Shown here: positions 1 to 10,009 of the stretch, piece by piece
How positions within the stretch are numbered: the first letter of the stretch is position 1
Layout: every line of letters begins with the position of its first letter
Notes under the pieces: generated by a model
The model's input: the letters and a program-made list of their open reading frames with translations, nothing else
The model's database searches: none
What the model was told of the DNA's origin: nothing
Source: Verticillium longisporum
Taxonomy: Eukaryota > Ascomycota > Sordariomycetes > Glomerellales > Plectosphaerellaceae
Length of the DNA: 64,000 nt
NCBI GenBank assembly: GCA_019188255.1
Contig: JAETXT010000006.1
Location: forward strand, 558,001 to 622,000
Direction of reading: 5' to 3'
Translations under genes and position numbers: made by a program

Positions 1-13
1 CACGCTGGGTTAG

Positions 14-178
14 CTCGCTGGAGCAGGCTCGCTGGAGCAAGGCTCGCTGGGGTCACCTCGCTGGAGCAAGGCTCGCTGGGGTCACCTCGCTGGAGCAAGG
101 CTCGCTGGGGTCACCTCGCTGGAGCACGGGCTCGCTGAAGCACAGCCTCGCTGAAGCACGGCCTCGCTGAAGCACAGC
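14..178. repeat. degenerate GC-rich tandem repeat
   Basis: The 7-mer CTCGCTG recurs about every 14-15 bases, arranged in a roughly 29-bp higher-order unit (CTCGCTGGGGTCAC followed by CTCGCTGGAGCAAGG) that is nearly perfect between 49 and 125 and then degrades to CTCGCTGAAGCAC copies. It lies downstream of the minus-strand oxygenase gene. No coding role is supported; the frame that opens across it is a by-product of the repeat. Confidence 0.85.
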
Positions 179-482
179 GGCCATAGGGGACCGTGGGGGT
201 TCAGCCTCAGCACTGGATCTCGTGACAGCCTCGACATTCCTGCCTCCATCCTACCCCCCTCAAAGGTGGTCAACAGCAGCTCCATCATCAAGCTTTCAGA
301 CACATTCCATCTTACACCATTCATCTTGGTATACGAGATACGAGTGGACCACCAAGCTGATATAGCAACTGTACAAACATGGCGACGTTGCATACTACTT
401 CACCATCGCATTGATAAGGCAATTCATCCATCATGTACTGACCACAACAGGCATCAAACCTAGAGGCATCCCAGGCATCCCA

Positions 483-1738
483 TCACGCCTCGACCTGGAC
501 CGGCACAGCCGATGCCACCGGCACAGCCGATGCCACCGAGGGCATGGGCACAGGCTCGTCGGCGCCGTCCTCCTTCATGCCGCCGAGAATCATCGACTTG
601 GGCGCCATGGCCTGCCACAGCTCCGGGTCCGTGAACGCCTTGAACTTCTCGTCGTGCCACTGGCCCGCCGTGATGGCCCGCCCCTCCGAGTCGACGAACA
701 TGGTGTCGTCCTCGGCCCGCAGAAAGTACGCCATCGAGTACCGGTGCTCCGTCGGGTCGAAGGGCACCACGCGGTGGATGCAGCTCTGGAACTTCATGCC
801 GCTGGCGAACCGCAGCGAGTCGCCCACGTGCACGAACGCGCACCCCGCCTTGGGCCGCACGAAGCCCATCTCGCGCGCGCCGCACGTGCCCGGCGGCCGC
901 ACCTGGAGGCCCCACTGCTCGCTGAAGAGGAGCGTCAGCGTGCTGATGTCCGTGTGCTTCTGGTGGCCGATGCGGTTCTGGCCGGCGAGCGCGCTCGGCA
1001 GGTAGTGCATCATGGAGAGCTGCCTGCTGTCAATACGCCGAGGCCACGCTGAGAATGAGAACAACAGGGAAAGGGGGAGGAGCGCACCGTTGTCGTCGAC
1101 AGGCGGTCGTTGCGGTGCATGTTCTCGAACCGCCCGGCGCCCGTCAGCGCGAGGCCCGTCGACAGCGCCGACAGGATGACCTTGGTCACCGTGTTGCAGC
1201 TGCCAATGGCGTTCTCGAGGATGCGCATGTCGGCGCTGTTCTTGACCGGCGCCGGGATGCGGGGGTTGTCGTGCTGAATCTCGCCACGCGACACCTTGAG
1301 CATCCCGTAGCCGCCCTTGGTGCCGGCGGCGACGCCAGTGCGGCTGCCGACGGGCTCATAGCTACGGCGCGGTCAGCTTTTTTTTCTTTCTTTTTTTTTT
1401 CTTTCTTTTATTTGACAGTTGTTTCTTTTTACAGTTGAAAAAACATACCCCAAGTGGGACGAGATCAGGCCAAACTCGTTCTTGGCCTCAATGGGCGCAT
1501 CGAAGAAACGCTTCATCAGCTTGAGCGTCTCCTGCTGGTCCGACAACATGCGACGGCCGTCGATGCCCTGCAGGTCGAGGTAGAAGTACCCCTCCTCGAG
1601 ACAGGCGTTGACGACCTTGTCGATCTCGCCGGGGTCCTGCGACAGCAGCAGCCCGTAGTTGATGGTCTGCATCGACCACACGGGCACCTGCTTGCCCATC
1701 CAGTCGACGGTCTCGGGGGGGTCAAGAACGGGGGCCAT
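483..1738 (-). CDS. isopenicillin N synthase-like 2OG-Fe(II) dioxygenase
   Basis: Three exons on the minus strand, 1738-1449, 1361-1088 and 1019-483, give 366 aa. Intron 1 (GTATGT donor, CTGAC branch site, TAG acceptor) and intron 2 restore one continuous frame. The start is the ATG at 1738, opening MAPVLDPPE. Residues 1-100 match the DIOX_N type. The C-terminal half has the jelly-roll iron site: HTD (H210, D212), distal H270 in HRVVPF, and RYS (R281, S283) for 2-oxoglutarate. This fits a soluble non-haem iron oxygenase of the fungal IPNS-like/flavonol synthase-like group; the substrate cannot be told from sequence. The C-terminus is a short Ala/Val/Pro repeat (PVASAVPVASAVPV) encoded by a small tandem duplication at about 500-540. 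A TATA-like element lies near 1844-1850, about 110 nt upstream of the start. The next gene is a second, unrelated-type 2OG oxygenase on the same strand. Confidence 0.9.
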
Positions 1739-2382
1739 GGTGTCTGTCTGTTTGTCTGTTCGTTGTTTTACTGAGCTCGAGTCACCGTGTCGAAGAGTTG
1801 GCTCTACCCAAGACCCATGGACACATGGCACGAGTCGAGCACGATATAAGTACCCTGCCTACGCACTTACCAAGTCAGGCAAGTCAGAGATCCTCCGGGT
1901 GAAGTCGCTCGCCCACGTGCATCTCGTCTGCACATCAACCTTCACTCAAGACTGCTCGAGCTTCTATTCCCCGTATATGGGCCTTCATCCTCAACCCCCC
2001 CGCGCCCCTCGTCGCTCGCCCCGCCCATATTGCGCGTCTTTCTTCCATAGTGCCCAGTACCAACCGCAGCAATATGTGGACCCCGGCAGTTCATCCCGTT
2101 TGTTATCAACTAACGAGCGTCGTATTCTCACCGGACTATATGATCCCTAGAGCTTCTTAGCCTCTCGCCTTCTGACCCGCTCACCAGATGAGGGGTTCCG
2201 CTGCCCCCCTTGTCTCTCTTTGGCTCCTTTTCTCTCTTTGGCTCCTTTTCTCTCTTTGGCTCCTTTTCTGTCTTTGGCTCCTTTGGCTCCTTTAACTCTC
2301 TCCTTGCGCTGAGACCCCCGCCCTTCCCCCTCGCCCCTCTTCGGAACATGCCCTTAGGAACATGCCCTTAGCGACGTGCCAT
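1739..2382. other. intergenic, upstream of the IPNS-like gene
   Basis: It holds the presumed promoter of the 483-1738 gene (TATA-like CTTATAT on the minus strand near 1844-1850) and the 18-bp repeat described separately. Small frames crossing it show no family resemblance and are not called. Confidence 0.5.
2214..2293. repeat. 18-bp pyrimidine-rich tandem repeat
   Basis: Three exact copies of CTCTCTTTGGCTCCTTTT (2214-2267) are followed by shortened copies to about 2293. It sits in the 3' flank of the AsaB-like gene. The minus strand would read as a Lys/Glu/Pro-rich peptide, which is low-complexity and not called a gene. Confidence 0.9.
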
Positions 2383-3207
2383 TCAGTAGCAGACCAGGGC
2401 CCTGACCTCAATGCTTTGTCGAGACTCGCGTGTGGCGTACGCAGGGTCCTCAAACGCTGAATGCAGCGCCCGCCTCGCGACACCCTCGTCCGAGTCGAAG
2501 CATTTGATGAGCAGCACGTCTCGCGGCGTCATGCCGTGCTTGTAAAACCACTTGTGCTCCGGATTGTGCCGCACGACCCACGACTCGCCGACGAACCCGT
2601 CCTCCGTCATCTCGGCGCCTGCCAGGTCCGCGTCGGGCACGGACGGTGCCGCCGCCACGGCAATGGGGTCCTTGAAGATGGGCTCGATGGGTCGCCAGAT
2701 GTTGATGATTTGGTAGCGACGTTTTACGAGCTCGTCTGCCTCTTCGCGCGAGGGGAACTCCCACCGCAGGCGCCGCTCGGCGCCGTCGTACGACTGGTCG
2801 ACGTGCGTCCTGGTGACGGGGCCGCGATTCGCGAGATTCCGCAGGCCGAGGTGATGCCACTGCGTCGGCCCCCTGCGCACCTTGTGGTTGAAGATGTGGA
2901 CCATGCGCGCGCCCGTCGCAGACGTGAGAAGCTGCTTGCACTCTTCATAGTAGGCCACCTTGATCCGCTCCTCGTCGGCAAAGGCTTCCTCGATGCTGGC
3001 GTGGTGCAGGTACTGAAAGCCGTGTTGGTCGAGGGTGTACTGGTCTTCCTCGCCGCTGATGTCCGATATGACAAACTTGTGCGCCTTGTGCGGCCGTTTG
3101 TTGCTGATCCTGCCCTTGCCGATGAAAATGGGCGTGGGTTTGGAGCCATCGCCGGGGTCGTCCCAATAATTCAGCGTCGTAGCCACGTTGTGCTTTTCGC
3201 CGGCCAT
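2383..3207 (-). CDS. AsaB/GA4-desaturase-family oxygenase
   Basis: Single exon, 274 aa. The start is the ATG at 3207 (MAGEKHNVATTLNYW): the usual opening of this family, a tyrosine-tryptophan pair about 15 residues in, follows it directly, whereas the 18 residues upstream look unrelated. The HVD motif (H135, D137) is followed by the family segment around residues 214-240 (a histidine before KWFY, then a PRDVLLIKCFDS-like stretch) and the near-invariant ending SIEVRALVxY. Known members are fungal 2OG-Fe(II)-like enzymes of secondary metabolism (AsaB of aspirochlorine, CmcJ-like, GA4 desaturase). The exact reaction is unknown. The iron site is inferred from HxD plus a probable distal H219. It is divergently transcribed from the M20 hydrolase across 376 bp and lies next to a different 2OG oxygenase on the same strand. 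No frame damage is seen. Confidence 0.88.
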   Translation of the reverse strand: MAGEKHNVATTLNYWDDPGDGSKPTPIFIGKGRISNKRPHKAHKFVISDISGEEDQYTLDQHGFQYLHHASIEEAFADEERIKVAYYEECKQLLTSATGARMVHIFNHKVRRGPTQWHHLGLRNLANRGPVTRTHVDQSYDGAERRLRWEFPSREEADELVKRRYQIINIWRPIEPIFKDPIAVAAAPSVPDADLAGAEMTEDGFVGESWVVRHNPEHKWFYKHGMTPRDVLLIKCFDSDEGVARRALHSAFEDPAYATRESRQSIEVRALVCY

Positions 3208-3583
3208 TTTATGGAGAATGTAACGCCTGATGGATGTGGAGCAGGACGACTTGGGACGCAAAGGTAAGTAAGGTAAAGTATGCTGCCGGCAGCCGAACCA
3301 TCATGGGGTTCAGCGCTCCCCATGTATTAATTAGTTGCCTGGCCTCTGCCCTCTTGGTCTGCCACCAGGACGGGACCATCCCCGCTTTGAACCGGCAAGG
3401 CCTGTCCCTTGGTTCGTATTAACGACCGGGGGGTGACACTGGTCGTGGATCGCCCCAGCTGGGCTCTGTACGCGCTCTTATATCCTAGTGACACATCGAT
3501 CCCCCCCCATATCAGCTCACCACCAGGATGCTGCGTGTTGCCAACGGGACGAGGTATGCCGACTTCTTGCCCGCTGCTTTACT
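3208..3583. promoter_or_regulatory. divergent intergenic promoter region
   Basis: This 376-bp gap separates the start of the minus-strand AsaB-like gene from the start of the plus-strand M20 hydrolase. It must hold both promoters and could allow co-regulation. A TATA-like TATAT lies near 3479-3483, about 100 nt upstream of the M20 ATG. No defined operator can be recognised. Confidence 0.5.
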
Positions 3584-4941
3584 ATGGAAGACGACTTTAT
3601 CCTGGTTCCAAGACCTGGCGATCCCGAAATCGCGCCCACAATCACACAAGAAGTCGAATACCTCGACGATGTAGACGAATTCATCCGGGCCCTGGAGCCT
3701 TTGCTCTGGCCGCTGAACACCTTTATCCACGAAAACCCGGAGCTCGCTTACAACGAGTACAAGGCGCACGGTGCCCTGACCAACTTCATGAGGGCCCGGA
3801 AGGGCTGGAAGGTCACGCCATCTGCTTATGGCATGGAGACTGCGTGGACGGCTGAGTATGACACTGGCAGGCCCGGTCCCGTCATTGCTTTCAACGCCGA
3901 GATGGGTCCGTCATTCTCTTGGGGTTCTCCCACACCATCCTCACCACGTATACTGACCAAGAAATCAGATGCCCTCCCCAGCCTCGGCCATGCCTGCGGC
4001 CACAACCTCATCGCCATGGTCTCACTAGCAGCAGGCCTCGCCACAGCCCAAACGCTCCACCGTCACAACCTCGCAGGCAAGGTCCTCCTCATCGGCACAC
4101 CGGCCGAAGAAGGCGGCGCCGGCGGCAAGATACGCTGCCTCCGCGCAGGCGCCTACAAGCACGTCGACGCAGCCCTCATCTCGCACCCGGGCATCCTCAA
4201 CAACAGCCCCCTCGTGCGCACGACGGCTTTGTGCACCTCAACCCCCCGTACCACGGCCGCGCCGCCCATGCCGCCAACAGCCCCTGGCGCGGCATCAACG
4301 CGCTCGATGCCCTCGTCGTCGCCTACGGCGCCGTCTCGGCCCTGCGCCAGCAGACGCGCCCCGACGACGTCATCGGCCTCCAGATCACAGACGGCGGCAA
4401 CCGGCCCAACGTCATCCACGAGCGCGCCGCCGGCGTCGCCGTCCTGCGCGCCGCGTCCGCCGCCCGCCTCGACGAGCTCCGCGCCAAGGTCGAGGCCTGC
4501 TTCCGCGCCGGCGCCGAGGCCACGGGCGCGACGCTCGCCCTCGACGTCGTCCCCGGGTACAGGGACCACGTGCCCAACCGCGTGCTCGCGGCGGCGTACG
4601 CGCGCTACTGGCGCGCCATCGCGCCGCCGCCGCCGCCGCCGCACCTGCCGCCGCCCGGCCAGCTGACGTGGGTCAAGGCCAGTACGGACCAGGGCGACGT
4701 CAGCTACGCGGTGCCCAGCATGAATGTCAGCTTTGCCATTCCGCCGGGCGTCGAGGCCGGGCCGCCGCACAGTCGCGATTTCGAGAAGGCGTCGGGCACG
4801 CGGGGCGCGTTCGACAGGGCCATGCGGGTGGCGAGGGCCATGGCCGGCACGGCGGTCGACGTGTTTGCGACGCCTGGGCTCGTGCGCGAGGTCAGGGAGC
4901 AGTGGAGGCGCGATATGAGGGAGGCGGCGGATCTTGTCTGA
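3584..4941 (+). CDS. peptidase M20 family amidohydrolase (frameshifted in this sequence)
   Basis: Exons 3584-3905 and 3969-4941 flank a 63-nt intron (CTGAC branch site, CAG acceptor); the splice gives AFNAEMDALPSLGHACGHN, the M20 metal-binding block (D108, H115, H119). The acidic pair in GTPAEEGG and the YHGRAAHA lid-domain motif follow. This resembles fungal M20D/PM20D2-like amidohydrolases that hydrolyse N-acyl or aminoacyl amides; the substrate is unknown. The ATG at 3584 is chosen because MEDDF leads directly into the conserved HENPELAYNEYKAH helix. At 4228-4230 the frame breaks: a run of three T needs a fourth for VRTTAF to continue into VHLNPPYHG. With one base restored the length is 431 aa, normal for the family, with no other lesion. 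The shift matches the homopolymer pattern elsewhere in the window, so the gene is probably intact. Confidence 0.85.
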
Positions 4942-6173
4942 ATCGGGGCGAGGGCAGTGCCGCCGTGTGACGGAGCGTTGCAACGGCAGCGTGCGTCGTT
5001 GCGTTACCTCGACGGAGGGGGTCCGGGTGGGAAAGGTGTGAGAGCAACGTTCCGGCGTAATCTGGATAAAGAGAGGGGGTGTTTAGGCTGCTGCGTCCAC
5101 AAGTTAAGTCGGTGTCACTGCGCCAGCTGCGCTGACGATGAGGCCTACCTGGGAGGCCTTGATGAGACTCGACGATTGTGACCTGTCGTATGTGGTTGGT
5201 GATCGACGTTTTGCAGCTTCCAGCAGGTTCTGACTGGATGTGGTCCAGAGCCTTGACCCCGAATCGGTCTATTCCGGTCCCGATGCCAAGAGATGGAGCT
5301 TACAAGGCTCTCGCCCAGAGTACAGTCATTTCATTCTTTGCAGCTAGCCCTCAAGAAAATGACCTGCCGTCGAAGCCGTTCCTCACCTCCCAGGATGTAG
5401 TAGGAAAGGCTGCTGGGGCAAAGGTCAAGGTTCTGGAACCCGTTCTCACCAAGTTATATCGAAGCTTCTGCGCGGGCGCATGACGGCTGGTCGATTCAGC
5501 CAGTGTCTCCAAGGCTGTCATCGTGTACCCGACCGGTAATGTTGAACAGACCGTGACAGCTCGAATCTGCCTGGCAATACGCCCTGTTGAGTATCCAGAC
5601 ATTTTAGTGCATAAGAAACACCATGTTGAACACAGCTTACCCATCCAGACCCTTGGTCTGCATTGCATCACGAGCACTGTGTCTATCAATAAGCAAAACG
5701 AAGGCTGCCGACACAGGTGACTTCTGCCTCACACGAAGCCCTCATTATTGGACCATTACTCTCATCATCCTCATGAGGCCAAACACAACGGGCCATTTTC
5801 TGAACCAAAGATCCAATCACACACCTCTCGGACACCGAGTACCGTCCGGCTGCGTATCATGATCGATCCAGGGCCTCATCACACCCTCAGAGTGAAGGTG
5901 GCGGGTTGGATCCAATCAAGCGGGAGAACTGTCAGCCTCGGAATGCCAATTGGGCCGACGTGAAGCCCATGTAATCATCTCGGTCGCCTGAAAAGAACTA
6001 GTCGCGACCAACAGCATCCTCGGTCTGCACAGAAAATGGGCGAGACAAGACAAGGCTGAATCAGCCCTTGTCGGATGGGAGCATTTAGTCCGAGGCATCC
6101 GCCAGCTGAAGCACAACTGCATTTCATCTCTAGCAAACAGACCTTCAGATTGAAGTAGGAAAGCGTCACAATC
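4942..6173. other. intergenic, no supportable gene
   Basis: Normal base composition with frames up to about 110 codons on both strands (for example 5178-5483 and its antisense). None shows a recognisable motif, splice-consistent extension or domain. The last few hundred bases should hold the promoter of the gene starting at 6174. Confidence 0.5.
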
Positions 6174-7667
6174 ATGGCCGAGGCGTTCGCAATTCTCGGC
6201 GTCGTGGGTGTCGGCCTACAGATTGCCAAAGAATTCATCAGGCTCAGCGACTCCTTCAGCGCCCTAAGCCACGCCTCGGAAGATTGTCAGTATTTCGCCT
6301 TGAGCTCCAAAAACATGAGTGCCGTAATCACCTCCTTGTTTACGGCCGCTCGTCGGTCCCTCGAAGTGATCGAAACGGATCAGCGCCCCGAGCGGGAAGC
6401 GACTCTCGATGGACTGATCAAAGAGTTCGGACAGGTTCAGCTGCGCCTCCGCGACCTTGCGATAGACACCAGGATAGATGAGCAGCACCTCGGCAGCAAT
6501 GACAGCTACTTTGTCCGGTTGACGTTCAGCTGGCGCTGGTATCGTAAAAAGGCTGCAGTGACAATGTCCCGGATGATGCAGGAGACGACGAAGTCCACGG
6601 CCAACCTCTTCATCAGCACAATGCTGTGTGAGGATCTCATGAGGCAGATCCGAGTTCTTCAGGAAACGAAAACAGATTCGAAAGATCTGCAATCTTTGAA
6701 CAACCAGGTGTAAGTGAGCACTGTGGAGCGCAGGTTGCTTAATCGACTGCTGATTGTCGTCATCAGAAAGTTTCTGTCGGAGCAGATTGTCAACCAGAGA
6801 CGCGACGTGCGTTTCGCGACAAAACAGATTGAGAGTTTTCGAAAAGCCCACCCCGAGGTCATACAGCCTGATGAGATTGCTTCTCTTCGGGACGTGGAAA
6901 AGGCTGTAGTGGCTAGCACCCTCAAGATTGTTCCTTCAACAAAGCGACGAGGCCAAGCAGCGAGACAGCCGCGAAACGAGCACGGCGCCGCCCCTCGAAA
7001 GTTGTATTCGTACAACGAGCATTTGAATAGTCGGCAAAACTTGGTTCCTCCTCCACCCCGGAGACGTCGCGCCGATTCGGGTCCGCAACCCCCACCTCCT
7101 CGAACGGCGCCCCGGCACGCCAGGTCTTCAGAAATTCATCGTCGGCCATCCAGCCCGCTGCCACGCACGACTGCTCGAACTCCAATTATCACGACTACAG
7201 ACTTCTCAACCCCTACAGTACGGTATGTTAATATACCTGAATCACCAGTCTCGGACCGATTCACTGGTACCCGAGTCCGAGGTGAGGGACAAAACTCCCA
7301 TGAGAAGGTTGGAGATTTACCTCAGGAGGTATTCACTGAACCAGGCGACGGAAGAGATGCGGACTCGAGGCGAGCTACTCCAATACGAGAGGACAAAATA
7401 GCGTCGACAGCGGAAGGCAGTGTGAAGAAGAAGAAGAAGACCAAGAAAAGTCTTGAGTTTCAGTCGCCTTCAAGGAATGGGTCACCACAAACTCGAAATG
7501 TGGTCGAGGAAGAGGGGCCCAAGTTAGCCGATGACGATCCACGACCTTCTCCTACGGGCAGAATGCAGCCGATGCCCCCATTCGATGAAGATGATCTGAG
7601 AGGGGTTAGAAGACGAATGACAGAACGAAAGTCTGGAGAAGGGGGAGGGAAATCGCCGAAGTCCTAA
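6174..7667 (+). CDS. protein with fungal STAND-type N-terminal domain and disordered tail
   Basis: Exons 6174-6709 and 6767-7667 give 478 aa. The 57-nt intron has a GTAAGT donor and a CAG acceptor and joins LNNQV to KFLSEQIVN; without splicing the frame stops at once. Residues 1-150 open MAEAFAILGVVGVGLQIAKE and form helices typical of the N-terminal domain found on fungal STAND/NLR-like proteins and azaphilone-cluster protein L. No NACHT or NB-ARC nucleotide-binding domain follows. After about residue 230 the protein is Pro/Arg/Ser-rich and looks disordered, with a lysine cluster (KKKKKTKKS) that could be a nuclear signal. This resembles stand-alone N-terminal-domain proteins of fungi, of unproven function, possibly linked to self/non-self signalling. 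The start is supported by the typical N-terminus. Confidence 0.75.
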
Positions 7668-7981
7668 GGAGTCGTATGCAAATGCTGATATCGTGTGAGA
7701 CAGCATCATGCTAGGAAAGTACACATCGTGATTGGGCTTCTGGTCATGAAGCCAGAAACGGTAGACTGAGGCACAGAAACGCTTTGCAAAATCCATACAT
7801 GGTACTTCATTAGTTGTGTGCAAAGACTTGCGAAGTCTTGTTGAAAAGTACTCTTGGAATCAAGTGGCGCATGTTTCGCGAAACACAACAGTTCGTGCGG
7901 CAAAAAATGGAATCTATTCATCGCCTCCAAACATGGAACAGAGCTCATCCAACCTATCTATTCACATTCGCAACACAACTC

Positions 7982-9905
7982 TTACTGAGTGGTGGTGTTC
8001 TTGTTCACCGAAGGCTCATCTGGCGCCTGGGTCATGGCGGATGGCCGGCGCGACTGCAGCATGGAACCCCTGCGCTGCTCAATATCTGCGGCGCTAAAAT
8101 ACTTGGCCAACTCGCTGTCGAGCTTAGTTGCGGTGTACCGGGGCATCGTCTTTGCCATCTTGACGGGAGAGACACCCTCTGACCAGGCACGGGCGAAGTA
8201 GAGGTCAATCTCCTCAAGAGAGCGCTTAGAGGTCTGTGTCGTGTTAGCAATGCATTCGTGTTCTGTTGCCGCCCAGCAACCAAGAGAGAAGCTTACCTCG
8301 GGGAAGTACAGATAGACGCAAGGGATGAGAGCCGCGTTGAACACGGCGAACATAACGTAGGTCTTCCATTGGAGGTTGGCGAACGCCGGCGGAGTGATCA
8401 TGACAATGAGGAAGTTGGAGATCCAGTTGCTGCACGTCGACAGGGCGTTGGCCTGGATACGAATGTTGAGTCCCGTCACCTCAGCTGGGTATAGCCACGT
8501 CATGCCAAGCCAGCCAACGGCGAAGAATGAGTTGAACGCAAAGAGGAAGACCACAGCCGTGACACCGTATGCGGTCGAAAGCTGTGGCGCGCCGTCCTCG
8601 TTGGTCGTGCCAGTCGAGGTCGTGCCGGCAAGAATGGCCATGGATCCCATCATGCCGAAGGCTCCAAAGAGCATGAGCTTGCGGCGTCCAACGCGCTCGA
8701 TGAGGGGCACCGCGACGGCGGGCGCGAGGAAGTACTCGGTACCGTTCACAGCGGCCAAGAGTCGGGTGAGCTGGGGTGCGAAGCCAAGCGAGTTCTCGAA
8801 GACGAAAGTAGCGTAGTAGGTGATGAGGTTGATGCCGCAAATCTGCTGGAAGAACTGGGCGGCGACGCCGAGGAGAGTACGGCGCAGGTTTTGGGAGGGT
8901 CCGTTCGTCAGGAGGCGCTTGAAGCGACCACCGTTTTGTTCGACGTTGAGAGCAGCAGCAATTTGGTTGACCTCTTCGTCAACCTCGGCAGAGTGCTCAG
9001 GGCGATCGAGGAGACGACCGATGACCTCGCGGGCTTCAGCGGTACGACCCTTCATCAAGAGCCAACGAGGCGAGTCGGGCAGATAGAGCAGTCCAATCAT
9101 GACGAGAATGGTAAAGAAGGACTGAAACATGACGGGGAAGCGCCAGCGGACCTGGCCCTCAAGGAAATAGAATCCATAGACAACCCAGTAGGAGATCATG
9201 ATACCACCCGAGATGAGGGCGCCAGAGATGAGAATCAGGAAGCCGCGCTTCTCAGGGCGTGCGCACTCGGACTGCCAGGTGGGAATGGTTGAGGTCACCA
9301 TGCCGTTCCCGATGCCACCAACAACGCGGCCACTGACGAAGAGCCCATATTCGAAAGATGCAGCCTGCATGATTCCACCAATAATCATGATAAGGGAGCC
9401 CCAGAAGGTTGACGATCGGCGACCCCAGCTCTCGCCGTAGAAGAGAATGAGAATAGCGCCTAGAAAGCAACCAATCTGATACATGGCAACGCCGGCAGCC
9501 TGGGTGTTGGCGTCACCGTGGCAGTAGCGTTCGTCGCGTGAGCCATCATCGTTCCAGCAAAGGGGGTTCGAGTCGTCGAGGGGAGTCATCAAGGCCTGGT
9601 TCTTCTGAAAATCGTCGAGGGTGAGGAGCCCGGACAGAACGCCTTGGTCATAGCCGAACATGAGCTTTTACCATGTTAGCAGAGCTTCATCTCCGAAGCA
9701 ACGTAGGTAAACTCACAAAACCACAGGAGGCGATGATACCGATGCCCCAGTTCAAGGCGGCACCGCGCAAAAGCTTTCCATTGACCTTCCATTGGGGCAG
9801 ATCACCCATCTTACTGCAGAAGCGACGGAATCCACTCTTCGGAGTGTTATCCACCGTCCCCTGGTGGTGGTTGATAGTATCCGTTCTGTCCGACTTTTCA
9901 GACAT
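7982..9905 (-). CDS. MFS sugar transporter (sugar porter family)
   Basis: Exons 9905-9717, 9664-8297 and 8233-7982 give 602 aa. The introns (52 and 63 nt) have GTGAGT and GTAAGC donors and GCTAAC branch sites; the second is a multiple of three and would otherwise read through. Sugar-porter landmarks appear in order: GYDQGVLSGLL in TM1, GRR after TM2, GRVVGGIGNGM (about 175), PDSPRW (about 260), QQICGINLITYY in TM7 (about 336) and RVGRRK. Twelve membrane segments are expected, with cytosolic termini and a Ser/Arg/Gln-rich tail. This indicates a plasma-membrane proton-coupled or facilitative hexose or polyol carrier. The TM7 block resembles the Stl1 glycerol/sugar-transporter branch, but the substrate is not settled. 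A TATATATA box lies 90 nt upstream of the start. The frame is intact. Confidence 0.93.
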
Positions 9906-9994
9906 CGTGAATGTCGTGTCAATGACGGTTTCTGGGTGGTCTGGGGGTGGAAACTCGGGGAAAGCAGGCCACTCCTAAGGCGGCGCAACAGTCG

Positions 9995-10002
9995 TATATA
10001 TA
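9995..10002 (-). promoter_or_regulatory. TATA box of the MFS transporter gene
   Basis: TATATATA lies 90 nt upstream of the minus-strand ATG at 9905, a usual distance for a fungal TATA element. Assignment rests on position and sequence only. Confidence 0.55.
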
Positions 10003-10009
10003 CCACGAG

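Noticed and set aside
411..1052. Plus-strand open frames of 150-213 codons over the 2OG oxygenase
   Set aside because: They are antisense to a spliced gene with clear catalytic motifs; GC-rich third positions create long mirror frames. The same applies to antisense frames over the M20, MFS and carboxypeptidase genes.
5178..5483. 101-codon plus-strand frame
   Set aside because: No family resemblance, and a competing antisense frame of similar length exists.
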